This document shows, one piece after another, positions 1 through 6,090 of a stretch of DNA of 6,766 nucleotides. Under the pieces are notes generated by a model. The model ran no database searches, was not told where the DNA came from, and saw nothing but the letters and a program-made list of their open reading frames with translations. The translations under genes were made by a program, and so were the position numbers. This stretch comes from Pseudomonadota bacterium. GTDB lineage: Bacteria; Pseudomonadota; Alphaproteobacteria; Rhizobiales; Rhizobiaceae. How positions within the stretch are numbered: the first letter of the stretch is position 1; each line of letters starts with the position of its first letter. The stretch spans positions 1-6,766 of the forward strand of contig JAEWFU010000040.1 of the NCBI GenBank assembly GCA_023388675.1. Reading direction: 5' to 3'.

Positions 1-25
1 AGAAGCGGTGTATCGGGGGCTGGCG

Positions 26-181
26 TCACAGGCTCGCCGTTTCATCCATTGACGTATCGGGCCCGAAATAGGCCGTTGAGCCACGAAAGTAAATGCGGCC
101 TTTGGCCCGGTTCAACCTTCGGGCAGCCGGATAAACTCTCCCTCGTCGCTCGGAACGATGCCGAAACGGCCGGTTCGCCAC
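26..181 (-). CDS. Doubtful small ORF, 51 aa, unknown
   Basis: A GTG codon at 181-179 is preceded by a strong AGGAGG ribosome-binding-like sequence (4 bases away) just after the MAPEG stop codon. The frame runs 51 codons to TGA. The product would be Arg-rich at the N-terminus and end in an acidic tail (MDETASL), with no membrane segment or motif I recognise. Against it: its third codon positions are visibly less G/C-rich than the neighbouring genes, and the Arg-rich composition is common in chance frames of GC-rich DNA. A second frame here (112-213, 33 aa, ending DEGEFIRLPEG) has more coding-like codon use but no good ribosome site and overlaps the MAPEG 3' end. Either, or neither, may be real. 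No clear terminator or RNA gene is visible in 1-190. Confidence 0.2.
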   Translation of the reverse strand: MANRPFRHRSERRGRVYPAARRLNRAKGRIYFRGSTAYFGPDTSMDETASL

Positions 182-191
182 CCTACCTCCT

Positions 192-563
192 CTAGCCGAA
201 AGCCAGCGCGCATGCGCCCGCCAAAAGCGCGCCATAGGTGCCGATCATGCCTGGCGCACGAATGGCGGTGCTGCCGGTCACGATGCCGGCATAGTGCAGC
301 ACCCTGCCTGCTACCAGAAGCCCGGCCACCAGCCACAGCCAATACGTGGCCGCACCGCGATATTCGGCAAGGCCGAGGAGGATCAGCACCAAAGGCACAT
401 ATTCGGTGAAGTTGCCCTGCGCCCGGATGCGCCGCATCAGGATCTCGTCGCTGCCGAAGCCGATCCTGGTATCGACCTTCATCCGGCGAAGGCTGACGGA
501 AATGCTGAGGACGATCAGTGCGATTGCCGCAAGCGACGCAACCAGGGACGTGACGGGCAGCAT
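192..563 (-). CDS. MAPEG-family membrane protein
   Basis: A 123-residue integral membrane protein of the MAPEG (membrane-associated eicosanoid and glutathione metabolism) family, at the family's usual bacterial length. Four hydrophobic segments are visible at about residues 3-25, 55-68, 72-92 and 102-122. The family hallmark lies between TM1 and TM2: RAQGNFTEYVPLVLILLGL (48-66), with the conserved Asn51, Glu54 and Pro57. GRVLHYAG (86-93) follows in TM3. In eukaryotic members this region binds glutathione; most bacterial members have no assigned substrate, so a glutathione-dependent role is inference only. The start is supported by GGAGGAG at 569-575, five bases before ATG. It lies 93 bases downstream of xseB on the same strand, so it may belong to that transcript or have its own promoter in the gap. 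Confidence 0.9.
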   Translation of the reverse strand: MLPVTSLVASLAAIALIVLSISVSLRRMKVDTRIGFGSDEILMRRIRAQGNFTEYVPLVLILLGLAEYRGAATYWLWLVAGLLVAGRVLHYAGIVTGSTAIRAPGMIGTYGALLAGACALAFG

Positions 564-656
564 GGGAACTCCTCCGGATTCAAAGCGCCTGAACGGTTCT
601 ATGCTGCGAGGCCAGAGGATTTTGGCGAAGCCGATCGGCCGGAAGGCTAGGACAGC

Positions 657-911
657 CTATTCGGGATCGAGCGGCTCGGTGCCGACAGGCGCACCGTCGC
701 GCGACAGGCGGATCTTTTCCACCTTGTCCTCGGCCGCCTTCAGGAGCTTTTCGCAATGCGCCTTGAGCGCTTCGCCGCGCTCGTAGATGCGGATCGACTG
801 CTCGAGCGGCACGTCGCCGCGCTCGAGATCGTCAACAATGCGCTCCAGCGCTTCCAGCGCCTGCTCGAAGCTGAGCGCCTTGATGTCCTCGTTGGCCGCG
901 TCCTGGCTCAT
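657..911 (-). CDS. xseB: Exodeoxyribonuclease VII small subunit
   Basis: An 84-residue protein with the full XseB pattern: [20 protein letters not shown] (13-32), then [20 protein letters not shown] (33-52), then [15 protein letters not shown] (53-67). These form the two-helix coiled-coil hairpin typical of the family, followed by an acidic disordered tail. XseB binds several-to-one to XseA to form exonuclease VII, which degrades single-stranded DNA to oligonucleotides in both directions in repair and mismatch correction; catalysis is in XseA, not encoded here (usual for bacteria). The ATG lies only four bases beyond the TGA of the upstream deacetylase gene, and its AAGGGA ribosome site lies inside that gene's last codons, so the two are almost certainly cotranscribed and probably translationally coupled. 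In many alphaproteobacteria xseB is followed by dxs; here a MAPEG gene follows instead. Confidence 0.97.
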   Translation of the reverse strand: MSQDAANEDIKALSFEQALEALERIVDDLERGDVPLEQSIRIYERGEALKAHCEKLLKAAEDKVEKIRLSRDGAPVGTEPLDPE

Positions 912-915
912 AAAA

Positions 916-1842
916 TCATCCCTTCATCAGGCGGCGAACATGGGCGGCGACCGACAAGGCCAGCCCGTGCAGGTCGTAGCCGCCTTCCAGCAGGCTGACG
1001 AGCCGATTCCCGGACCAGCGACCGGCCTTGTCCATCAGCTCTCCGGTCGCCCAGTCGAAATCGTCCTCGTCGAGATTGATCTCGGCCAGCGGGTCGCGGT
1101 GATGGGCGTCGAAGCCGGCCGAAATGATGATGAGGTCAGGCCGGAAACGGTCGATTTCCGGCAGGACACGCGACAGAAACGCATCGCGGAAGGTGTCACT
1201 GCCCGTTCCGGCCGTCAGCGGCGCATTGACGATATTGCCGGCGCCGGTCTCGTCCCTCGCGCCGGTCCCGGGATAAAGCGGCATCTGGTGCGTGGAGCAG
1301 TAGAGCACCGACGGGTCGTCCCAGAAAATGTCCTGCGTGCCGTTGCCGTGGTGCACGTCCCAATCGACGATGGCCACCCGTTCGGCGCCATAGGCGCGCT
1401 GTGCGTGCCGGGCTGCGATCGCAGCATTGTTGAAGAGGCAGAAACCCATCGCCGTGACCTTCTCGGCGTGGTGTCCCGGCGGGCGGGAAGCGACGAACAC
1501 GTTGTCGGCGGCGCCCGCGAAGACGTCGTCCACGGCTGCGTTGGCCGCGCCGATCGCGGTGAGCGCCGCCTGCCAGCTCCGGGGGCTGGCCGAGGTATCG
1601 GAATCGATGCGCGCGATACCCTCCTCGGGAATGCGCGACCGGACCTTCTCCACGAACTCCTCGGGGTGGGCGTAGAGAATCGTCGCCGGATCGCCCTCCG
1701 GCGACCGCTGCCTGTCCAGATCGTCAAAGGCCTCGTCGGCCAGCACCCGCTCGATGGCGCGCAACCTGTCCGGGCGCTCCGGGTGGCCGGCTGGTGTCAG
1801 ATGCTCAAGATAGATCGGGTGGGTGTAGAGCCGCGTGGTCAT
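916..1842 (-). CDS. Histone deacetylase family protein (Zn-dependent amidohydrolase)
   Basis: A 308-residue single-domain member of the arginase/deacetylase fold, closest to bacterial class-II-type HDAC-like amidohydrolases (HDAH/acetoin-utilisation type). It hydrolyses acetyl or acyl amide bonds; the natural bacterial substrate (acetyl-lysine proteins, acetylpolyamines or other acyl amides) cannot be told from sequence. The active site appears complete: N-terminal GHPERPDR (19-26); the general-base His pair in RPPGHHA (120-126, H124/H125); GFCLFNN (133-139); [11 protein letters not shown] (160-170) with Zn ligands D162 and H164; [11 protein letters not shown] (241-251) with third Zn ligand D245; and EGGYD (286-290) with the transition-state Tyr289. 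No signal peptide, so cytoplasmic. The start fits the family N-terminus; the ribosome site is weak. An HDAC-xseB pairing is common in Rhizobiales. It is separated by 71 bases from the membrane-protein gene upstream. Confidence 0.95.
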   Translation of the reverse strand: MTTRLYTHPIYLEHLTPAGHPERPDRLRAIERVLADEAFDDLDRQRSPEGDPATILYAHPEEFVEKVRSRIPEEGIARIDSDTSASPRSWQAALTAIGAANAAVDDVFAGAADNVFVASRPPGHHAEKVTAMGFCLFNNAAIAARHAQRAYGAERVAIVDWDVHHGNGTQDIFWDDPSVLYCSTHQMPLYPGTGARDETGAGNIVNAPLTAGTGSDTFRDAFLSRVLPEIDRFRPDLIIISAGFDAHHRDPLAEINLDEDDFDWATGELMDKAGRWSGNRLVSLLEGGYDLHGLALSVAAHVRRLMKG

Positions 1843-1913
1843 GACCCGATATAGGCGCAGTCGAGCAAAATGACCATGTCGCGCGCCGAAGCGTTGTCCG
1901 TGTTCAACAAGGT

Positions 1914-2888
1914 TTATGCAGGCGCGCCTGCCTCACCGCTGCGCCCCATGCCCATCGATGCGGCCGCTTTGTCCTTCAGCTCCCGGAAGTGGCGCGACGC
2001 GCCGGCAAGCTTGCGATCCCATTCGGGATTGGGGATCTGTCCCTCGATCGTGCTGAAATAGACCTGCATGAGCGCAGCGATGACAAAGGGCTCAATCAAT
2101 GCCGCCTTGACGGCCCAGGCGAAGACCAGCGCCAGCACGAACGACCAGCCGGCAAGCTGGCCCGGCATGGCGTAAAGGATCGCGGCCGCGGGCGCGAGCA
2201 TGAACAGGAACACGATGGCAGCCAGCACCCACATGAAGACCGCCAGCCAGACGGCGTTCTTGATCATCACCGTGCCATTCTGCGCGTAGAGCACGACGCC
2301 CTGACGGGCGCTCTCGAACGGCGCGCTGCTGTTGGTGCGGATGTTGTAGCCGAGGATGATCTCGTCGACATAGGTCAACGATATGCGCACGACCGAGTTG
2401 ATGAAATTGGCGATGCCCTGCAGGCCCGGTATCGGCAGCATCGCAGCCGTACCGCCGATGAGCCCGGTGATCACCCGCACCACGCCCTTGATGAGCTGGT
2501 CGACCGCGAAGAGCACATTGGCTTCGGCGAAGCGCGCCTTCACCACGCCGGTGGCGTAGCGGATCTGGCCCTGCCCGTCGGGAATCGCGCGCCCGTCGAT
2601 CAGGTGCACCATCACCGCGATATGCCCGGCCTTGACCACATAGAGGATGTATTCGCGAATCCAGTACACGACGGTCGATACGAGGCCGAAGCCGGCGATG
2701 CCGCCCCAGAGCGCGAAGCTGCCCGGACTGTCGGAGATGTGGCCGACGCCGTAGCCGACCCCCGCGCCGGCACCCGTCGCGACGACATAGGCCACGGTGA
2801 TACCGAAATAGACGACCAGCCGAAGCGCGATGAACGGCCACGTCTTCGCCATGATGCCGAGCGTGCGGCCGATACTGAAATCCCACAT
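1914..2888 (-). CDS. Polytopic membrane protein of unknown function
   Basis: A 324-residue protein I cannot assign to a named family. Hydrophobic stretches at about 16-38, 56-78, 212-238 and 245-275 look like membrane segments, with weaker ones near 80-96 and 135-155. The first contains many small residues (AYVVATGAGAGVGYGVG, 33-49). The central part (about 100-205) is mixed, including LPIPGLQGIANFINSVVRI (151-169) and YVDEIILGYNIR (173-184), and may lie at the membrane surface. The C-terminus (about 282-324) is polar with charged residues, then a Gly/Ala/Ser-rich tail, probably cytoplasmic. No signal peptide cleavage site, nucleotide-binding motif or catalytic signature is evident. The start has AGGGGG five bases upstream. 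It lies 45 bases downstream of tetR on the same strand, so readthrough from the tetR promoter is possible. Clean coding statistics and length support a real gene. Confidence 0.85.
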   Translation of the reverse strand: MWDFSIGRTLGIMAKTWPFIALRLVVYFGITVAYVVATGAGAGVGYGVGHISDSPGSFALWGGIAGFGLVSTVVYWIREYILYVVKAGHIAVMVHLIDGRAIPDGQGQIRYATGVVKARFAEANVLFAVDQLIKGVVRVITGLIGGTAAMLPIPGLQGIANFINSVVRISLTYVDEIILGYNIRTNSSAPFESARQGVVLYAQNGTVMIKNAVWLAVFMWVLAAIVFLFMLAPAAAILYAMPGQLAGWSFVLALVFAWAVKAALIEPFVIAALMQVYFSTIEGQIPNPEWDRKLAGASRHFRELKDKAAASMGMGRSGEAGAPA

Positions 2889-2933
2889 TGCAGCCCCCTA
2901 AAAACCCCTAGCAACAGAATACAGGGCAGCTCA

Positions 2934-3539
2934 CTAGTTGAGGTTGGCGCGTGTCAATAGTCCTTCGAGCAATGCGCGAAAGGAAATTGCTGTGCGAGCG
3001 AACGCCTCCTCGGGATCGTCGGAACCTGCGATCCACTGGGCAGCGTGGAGGGACACGCCGTTAAGCAGGCGCGCGGTCGCCTCCGGATCCAGTTCCTCGC
3101 GGATGTAGCCTTCGCGCTTCAGTATGCGCAGGTTGTTCATTATCGCCGCCAGGCAACCCTCCTGATTGCTCCAGCCCAGCGGGTCGCCGAGCACCGCCGG
3201 GCCGTCGCGGTGGACGATACGCTGGATTTCCGGCTCCAGCGCCATCTGCACATAGGCAAGATTCTCATCCACGAAGGCGTCCCAGGGGTTCGGCGCACGG
3301 CGCGAAACCTCCCGCAGCCGCTCGGTCATCTCGGCGTCCATCTGCATGATGACCGCTTCCAGAAGACCCTTCTTGCCGCCGAAATGATGATAGAGCGCGC
3401 CGCGCGTCAGCCCCGCCTCGGCGGTGAAGTCGTCCATCGACGCTTCGGCATAGCCCACCGTGCCGAAAGCCTTTCGGGCAGCCGCAATCAGCTTGCCCCT
3501 GGTTTCGGCGATCATCTCACTGCGCGGCCTGTGCGCCAT
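2934..3539 (-). CDS. TetR-family transcriptional repressor
   Basis: A 201-residue regulator with an N-terminal TetR DNA-binding domain: TRGKLIAAARKAFGTVGYAE (13-32), then the helix-turn-helix at about 36-55 (MDDFTAEAGLTRGALYHHFG) ending in the usual YHHFGGKKGLL. The C-terminal ligand/dimer domain (about 75-201) includes RDGPAVLGDP (111-120), a pattern common in this branch of TetR proteins. I chose the ATG at 3539 (MAHRPRS). An in-frame ATG at 3599 would add 20 residues (MSIGIRDVCRL...), but it lies inside the operator array and is encoded by operator dyad 1, so it is unlikely to be used. It is divergent from an MFS transporter, with three identical-type dyads between; the simplest model is repression of the transporter and of itself, relieved by a transported compound. 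The inducer is unknown. Confidence 0.95.
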   Translation of the reverse strand: MAHRPRSEMIAETRGKLIAAARKAFGTVGYAEASMDDFTAEAGLTRGALYHHFGGKKGLLEAVIMQMDAEMTERLREVSRRAPNPWDAFVDENLAYVQMALEPEIQRIVHRDGPAVLGDPLGWSNQEGCLAAIMNNLRILKREGYIREELDPEATARLLNGVSLHAAQWIAGSDDPEEAFARTAISFRALLEGLLTRANLN

Positions 3540-3573
3540 GGTTCCGGTTCCCGTCAGCTTCTGCACCAATCGG

Positions 3574-3588
3574 CATACGTCGCGTATG
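3574..3588. promoter_or_regulatory. Operator dyad 1 (tetR/MFS)
   Basis: CATACG-TCG-CGTATG is a perfect dyad; symmetry extends two more bases on each side (GG...CC), giving a 19-base perfect palindrome at 3572-3590. It sits just upstream of the likely -35 box of the transporter promoter and in the tetR leader. Size and form suit a TetR-family dimer. Assignment to this TetR is inferred from position. Confidence 0.85.
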
Positions 3589-3592
3589 CCAA

Positions 3593-3621
3593 TTGACATA
3601 CGCGACGTATGAACTTATCTG
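3593..3621 (+). promoter_or_regulatory. Likely promoter of the MFS gene
   Basis: TTGACA (3593-3598) matches the sigma-70 -35 consensus exactly. About 16-17 bases on is a weak -10 candidate, TTATCT (3615-3620) or TATCTG (3616-3621). The start point would fall near 3627, giving a leader of about 50 bases before the ATG at 3679. The spacer is occupied by operator dyad 2, as expected for a tightly repressed promoter. The -10 assignment is uncertain. Confidence 0.6.
3597..3611. promoter_or_regulatory. Operator dyad 2 (tetR/MFS)
   Basis: CATACG-CGA-CGTATG is the exact reverse complement of dyad 1. Centres are 23 bases apart, and the intervening CAATTG (3590-3595) is itself palindromic, so dyads 1 and 2 form one 38-base palindrome (3574-3611) broken only at the 3589/3596 pair. 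Dyad 2 overlaps the end of the TTGACA box and fills most of the -35/-10 spacer, a position where a bound repressor would block RNA polymerase. Confidence 0.85.
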
Positions 3622-3627
3622 CACGTT

Positions 3628-3642
3628 CATACGATGCGTATG
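3628..3642. promoter_or_regulatory. Operator dyad 3 (tetR/MFS)
   Basis: CATACG-ATG-CGTATG is a third perfect dyad with a different centre. It is 31 bases from dyad 2, close to three helical turns, so a protein on dyads 2 and 3 would lie on nearly the same face. It overlaps the predicted start point of the transporter transcript and lies immediately inside a possible leftward -35 box (TTGACT, complement of 3645-3650) for tetR. Confidence 0.82.
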
Positions 3643-3665
3643 TAAGTCAACCCACGCCGAAAATC

Positions 3666-3671
3666 GAGGAG
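3666..3671 (+). promoter_or_regulatory. Ribosome-binding site of MFS gene
   Basis: GAGGAG lies seven bases before the ATG at 3679. It fixes the start of the transporter gene and implies efficient translation once derepressed. Confidence 0.8.
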
Positions 3672-3678
3672 TTTCCCG

Positions 3679-4899
3679 ATGGCTAATCCATATGGCGTCA
3701 TTTTCAGCGCGCGAGGAGCCAAAGGCTTTTCCTCCGCGGCTTTCTTCGCCCGCCTGCCGATCGCGATGGCACCGATCGGCATCGTGGCAATGCTGTCCCA
3801 GACCCACGGCGAATACTGGCTGGCCGGGGCCGTTTCGGCCACCTTCGCGCTCACCAACGCGTTCATCGCGCCGCAAATATCGCGCCTCATCGACCGGCTC
3901 GGTCAGACAGCCGTCGCCACGCCAGCCACCATCGTCTCCGCGCTTGCGTTCCTGACCCTGCTTGCCGCGACCAACCAGGGCTGGGCCAACTGGACACTGT
4001 TCGTATCGGCCTTTCTCGCTGGTTTCATGCCGAGCATGCCAGCCATGGTGCGGGCGCGGTGGACGGAGCTTTTCCGTGACAGGCCGGAACTCAACACCGC
4101 CTTCGCCTTCGAATCGGCGGCGGACGAGCTGGTCTACATCGCCGGCGCGTCACTTTCCGTCGGCCTCAGCGTCGCGCTGTTTCCCGAAGCGGGCATGCTG
4201 ACCAGCACCGTATTGCTGATCGTCGGCACAGTCGTCTTTCTGGCACAGCGTTCCACGGAGCCGGCGCTTCAGCCCGCCGAAAACGCAGCGACGCATTCGG
4301 CGATCCGGCTGCGGCCGGTACAGATCGTGACACTGGCGCTCATCTTCGTCGGCGCCATCTTCGCGACCGCCGAGGTCAGCTCGGTGGCGATCACCAAGGA
4401 ACTCGGCCAGCCGAACGCCGCAACGCTCGTCATCGGCGTCTATGCGCTCGGTTCCTTCGTGGTGGGCCTGATCATCGGCGCTCTCAATCTCAAGACACCG
4501 CTGCATCGCCAGCTCCTCATCGCGCTGTCGATCGTCGGCGCGACCACGGTTCCGCTTCTGTTTGCAGATACCGTAACTCTGCTGGCGCTCGCGGTCTTCC
4601 TGAGCGGCGTGGCGATCTCGCCGACCTTCATCACGGCCTTCGGCCTGATCGAGAAGCGGGTGCCGGCCAACATGCTCACCGAAGGCGTCACATGGGTGAT
4701 GACCGGCATCGGCATCGGCATGGCGTTCGGCGCATTCGCAACGGGATGGGTGGTCGACAATTTCGGGGCAAGAAACGGCTTCTGGGTGTCGGTCATCGCC
4801 GGTGCAGCGGCATTTGCCACCGTCCTCCTCGGCCAGCGGAGCCTCGCCGGCGAGCGGCGGGGGGCATCGCCAACCTCGGCGGTACAGCCGGCAGAATAA
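3679..4899 (+). CDS. MFS transporter, putative efflux permease
   Basis: A 406-residue Major Facilitator Superfamily protein of usual length, with about 12 hydrophobic segments in two halves joined by a polar loop (about 190-212, RSTEPALQPAENAATHSAIR). The loop between TM2 and TM3 has a form of MFS motif A, PQISRLIDRLGQTAV (65-79). RARWTELFRDRPELNTAFAFE (125-145), followed by SAADELVYIAGASLSVGLS (146-164), covers the TM4-TM5 region and resembles a group of poorly characterised MFS proteins common in actinobacteria and proteobacteria. The C-terminal tail (388-406) is short and polar. The protein sits in the inner membrane and probably exports a small molecule by proton antiport; the substrate is unknown. 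The export direction is inferred from the divergent tetR and shared operators, not from the protein. It is the only rightward gene of the window and ends at a strong terminator. Confidence 0.93.
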   Translation: MANPYGVIFSARGAKGFSSAAFFARLPIAMAPIGIVAMLSQTHGEYWLAGAVSATFALTNAFIAPQISRLIDRLGQTAVATPATIVSALAFLTLLAATNQGWANWTLFVSAFLAGFMPSMPAMVRARWTELFRDRPELNTAFAFESAADELVYIAGASLSVGLSVALFPEAGMLTSTVLLIVGTVVFLAQRSTEPALQPAENAATHSAIRLRPVQIVTLALIFVGAIFATAEVSSVAITKELGQPNAATLVIGVYALGSFVVGLIIGALNLKTPLHRQLLIALSIVGATTVPLLFADTVTLLALAVFLSGVAISPTFITAFGLIEKRVPANMLTEGVTWVMTGIGIGMAFGAFATGWVVDNFGARNGFWVSVIAGAAAFATVLLGQRSLAGERRGASPTSAVQPAE

Positions 4900-4914
4900 G
4901 GCTGGCAAAAAACG

Positions 4915-4944
4915 AAGAGCCCCGTCGTCGCGGGGCTCTTTCTT
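4915..4944. terminator. Bidirectional intrinsic terminator
   Basis: Ten-base-pair perfect stem AAGAGCCCCG (4915-4924) / CGGGGCTCTT (4931-4940) with a six-base TCGTCG loop. Rightward, the stem runs into TTTCTT (4939-4944), ending the MFS transcript 16 bases after its stop codon. Leftward, a run of six T (complement of 4907-4912) follows the stem, so it can also end the ribB transcript, whose stop is 27 bases away. Convergent gene order fits a shared terminator. Confidence 0.93.
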
Positions 4945-4970
4945 GTTTCGGGACCGCGTGACGAAAGCCC

Positions 4971-6071
4971 CTACAGGATCTCCGTCGAGCTGATCTCGAT
5001 GCCGAAGCCTTCAAGCCCGACATAGTGCTTCTCGCGCGACGTGATGAGCTGGATCGAGGAAATTCCGAGGTCGCGCAGGATCTGTGCGCCGAGGCCGATT
5101 TCGCGCCACTCGCTTTCGCGCCGCAGCGCCTCCTCATGCGCTTCGCTGCCTTCCTGGGCAGGACGGTTGCGCATCTTCTGGCCGACACCCACGGAGCCCT
5201 CGCGCAGATATACGATGACGCCGCGGCGGCTTTCGCCCATGCGGCGCATGAGCTCGTCGAGGCGGCTGTCGGGACCGAACACATCGGTCACCACGTCTTC
5301 GGGATGCAGACGCACCGGCACGTCGGCACCATCGCGTATGTCGCCGAAAACCAGCGCGAAGTGTTGCATGGCATCCCATGGAAGCCGGTAGGTATAGGCC
5401 TTCGCAGGACCGGCGACCGTATCGACATCGAAGCAGTCGACGCGCTCGATCAGCGTTTCCTGCCGTTGCCTGTAGGCGATGAGATCAGCGACCGAGACCT
5501 GCCTGAGACCGTGCTTCTCGGCAAAGGCGGAAACCTGCGGGCCGCGCATGACCGTGCCGTCGTCGTTGACGAGTTCGCAGATGACGCCGACCGGGGGCAG
5601 GCCGGCGAGCTTGCACAGGTCCACCGCAGCCTCGGTATGGCCGGAGCGCATGAGCACGCCGCCCTCGCGCGCAACCAGCGGGAAGATGTGGCCCGGACGC
5701 ACGAAGTCGGCAGCACCAACATTGCCGTTGGCGAGATTGCGCACCGTCAGTGTGCGGTCCTCGGCCGATATGCCGGTGGTGGTACCGTGCTTGAAGTCGA
5801 CGCTGATGGTGAAGGCGGTCGAATGCGGCGCATCGTTGTCGGCGACCATCGGCGCGAGATTGAGGCGCCTGGCCTCCTCGCGCGGCATTGGCGTGCAGAC
5901 GATGCCTGATGTGTGGCGCACGATGAACGCCATCTTCTCCGGCGTGCAGTGCACGGCGGCCACGATCAGATCGCCTTCGTTCTCGCGCCCGTCATCGTCC
6001 ATGACGACGACGATCTCGCCGCGTTCGAAGGCGCGCAGCGCCTCGACGATCTTCTTCTGGTCGTATGGCAT
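4971..6071 (-). CDS. ribB: 3,4-dihydroxy-2-butanone-4-phosphate synthase with degenerate GTP-cyclohydrolase-II-like domain (RibBX-type)
   Basis: A 366-residue two-domain protein. Residues 1 to about 205 are a complete DHBP synthase, which converts ribulose 5-phosphate to DHBP plus formate for riboflavin synthesis: DDDGRENEGDL (25-35), DFKHGTTTGISAEDR (92-106), RPGHIFPL (125-132), RSGHTEAAVDL (142-152) and CELVNDDG (165-172) are all present. Residues about 210-366 align with RibA, but the Zn-binding cysteines are gone: the usual SECLTGDVFGS is PEDVVTDVFGP (257-267), and RCDCG is replaced by SRLDE (269-273). The GRGIG segment is also altered (GSVGVG, 292-297). GTP cyclohydrolase II activity is therefore not expected, matching the RibBX variant known in Proteobacteria. 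I chose the ATG at 6071 (MPYDQKK): the alternative start at 6149 adds 26 residues encoded by an intergenic repeat. It lies 84 bases downstream of aroC on the same strand. I see no FMN riboswitch. Confidence 0.95.
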   Translation of the reverse strand: MPYDQKKIVEALRAFERGEIVVVMDDDGRENEGDLIVAAVHCTPEKMAFIVRHTSGIVCTPMPREEARRLNLAPMVADNDAPHSTAFTISVDFKHGTTTGISAEDRTLTVRNLANGNVGAADFVRPGHIFPLVAREGGVLMRSGHTEAAVDLCKLAGLPPVGVICELVNDDGTVMRGPQVSAFAEKHGLRQVSVADLIAYRQRQETLIERVDCFDVDTVAGPAKAYTYRLPWDAMQHFALVFGDIRDGADVPVRLHPEDVVTDVFGPDSRLDELMRRMGESRRGVIVYLREGSVGVGQKMRNRPAQEGSEAHEEALRRESEWREIGLGAQILRDLGISSIQLITSREKHYVGLEGFGIEISSTEIL

Positions 6072-6090
6072 GTGGCTCACTTCGTTCGTG

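Noticed and set aside
95..110. GGCC-AAA-GGCC hairpin downstream of the MAPEG gene as terminator
   Set aside because: Only four pairs with a three-base loop and no T-tract; not supported as an intrinsic terminator.
100..130. GGTTCAACC resembling a tRNA T-loop
   Set aside because: The flanking bases do not form the five-pair T stem, and no acceptor or anticodon arm can be folded around it.
630..658. Small hairpin AGGCT/AGCCT at 644-658 (with the nearby CCGATCGG palindrome) as terminator of xseB
   Set aside because: The stem is only five pairs, overlaps the stop codon, and no T-run follows.
787..1854. Long rightward open frame (355 codons) opposite the deacetylase and xseB genes
   Set aside because: It is the antisense shadow of well-identified genes in GC-rich DNA; the translation has no recognisable domain.
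1989..2960. Long rightward open frame (323 codons) opposite the membrane-protein gene
   Set aside because: Its His/Asp/Arg-rich composition is typical of an antisense shadow, while the minus strand gives a coherent membrane protein with a good ribosome site.
3540..3599. Longer tetR start at 3599
   Set aside because: The added 20 residues are encoded by the operator region, and TetR proteins normally begin shortly before the helix-turn-helix domain, as the start at 3539 gives.
5025..5909. Rightward open frame (294 codons) opposite ribB
   Set aside because: Antisense of a clearly identified ribB; no motif and no ribosome site.
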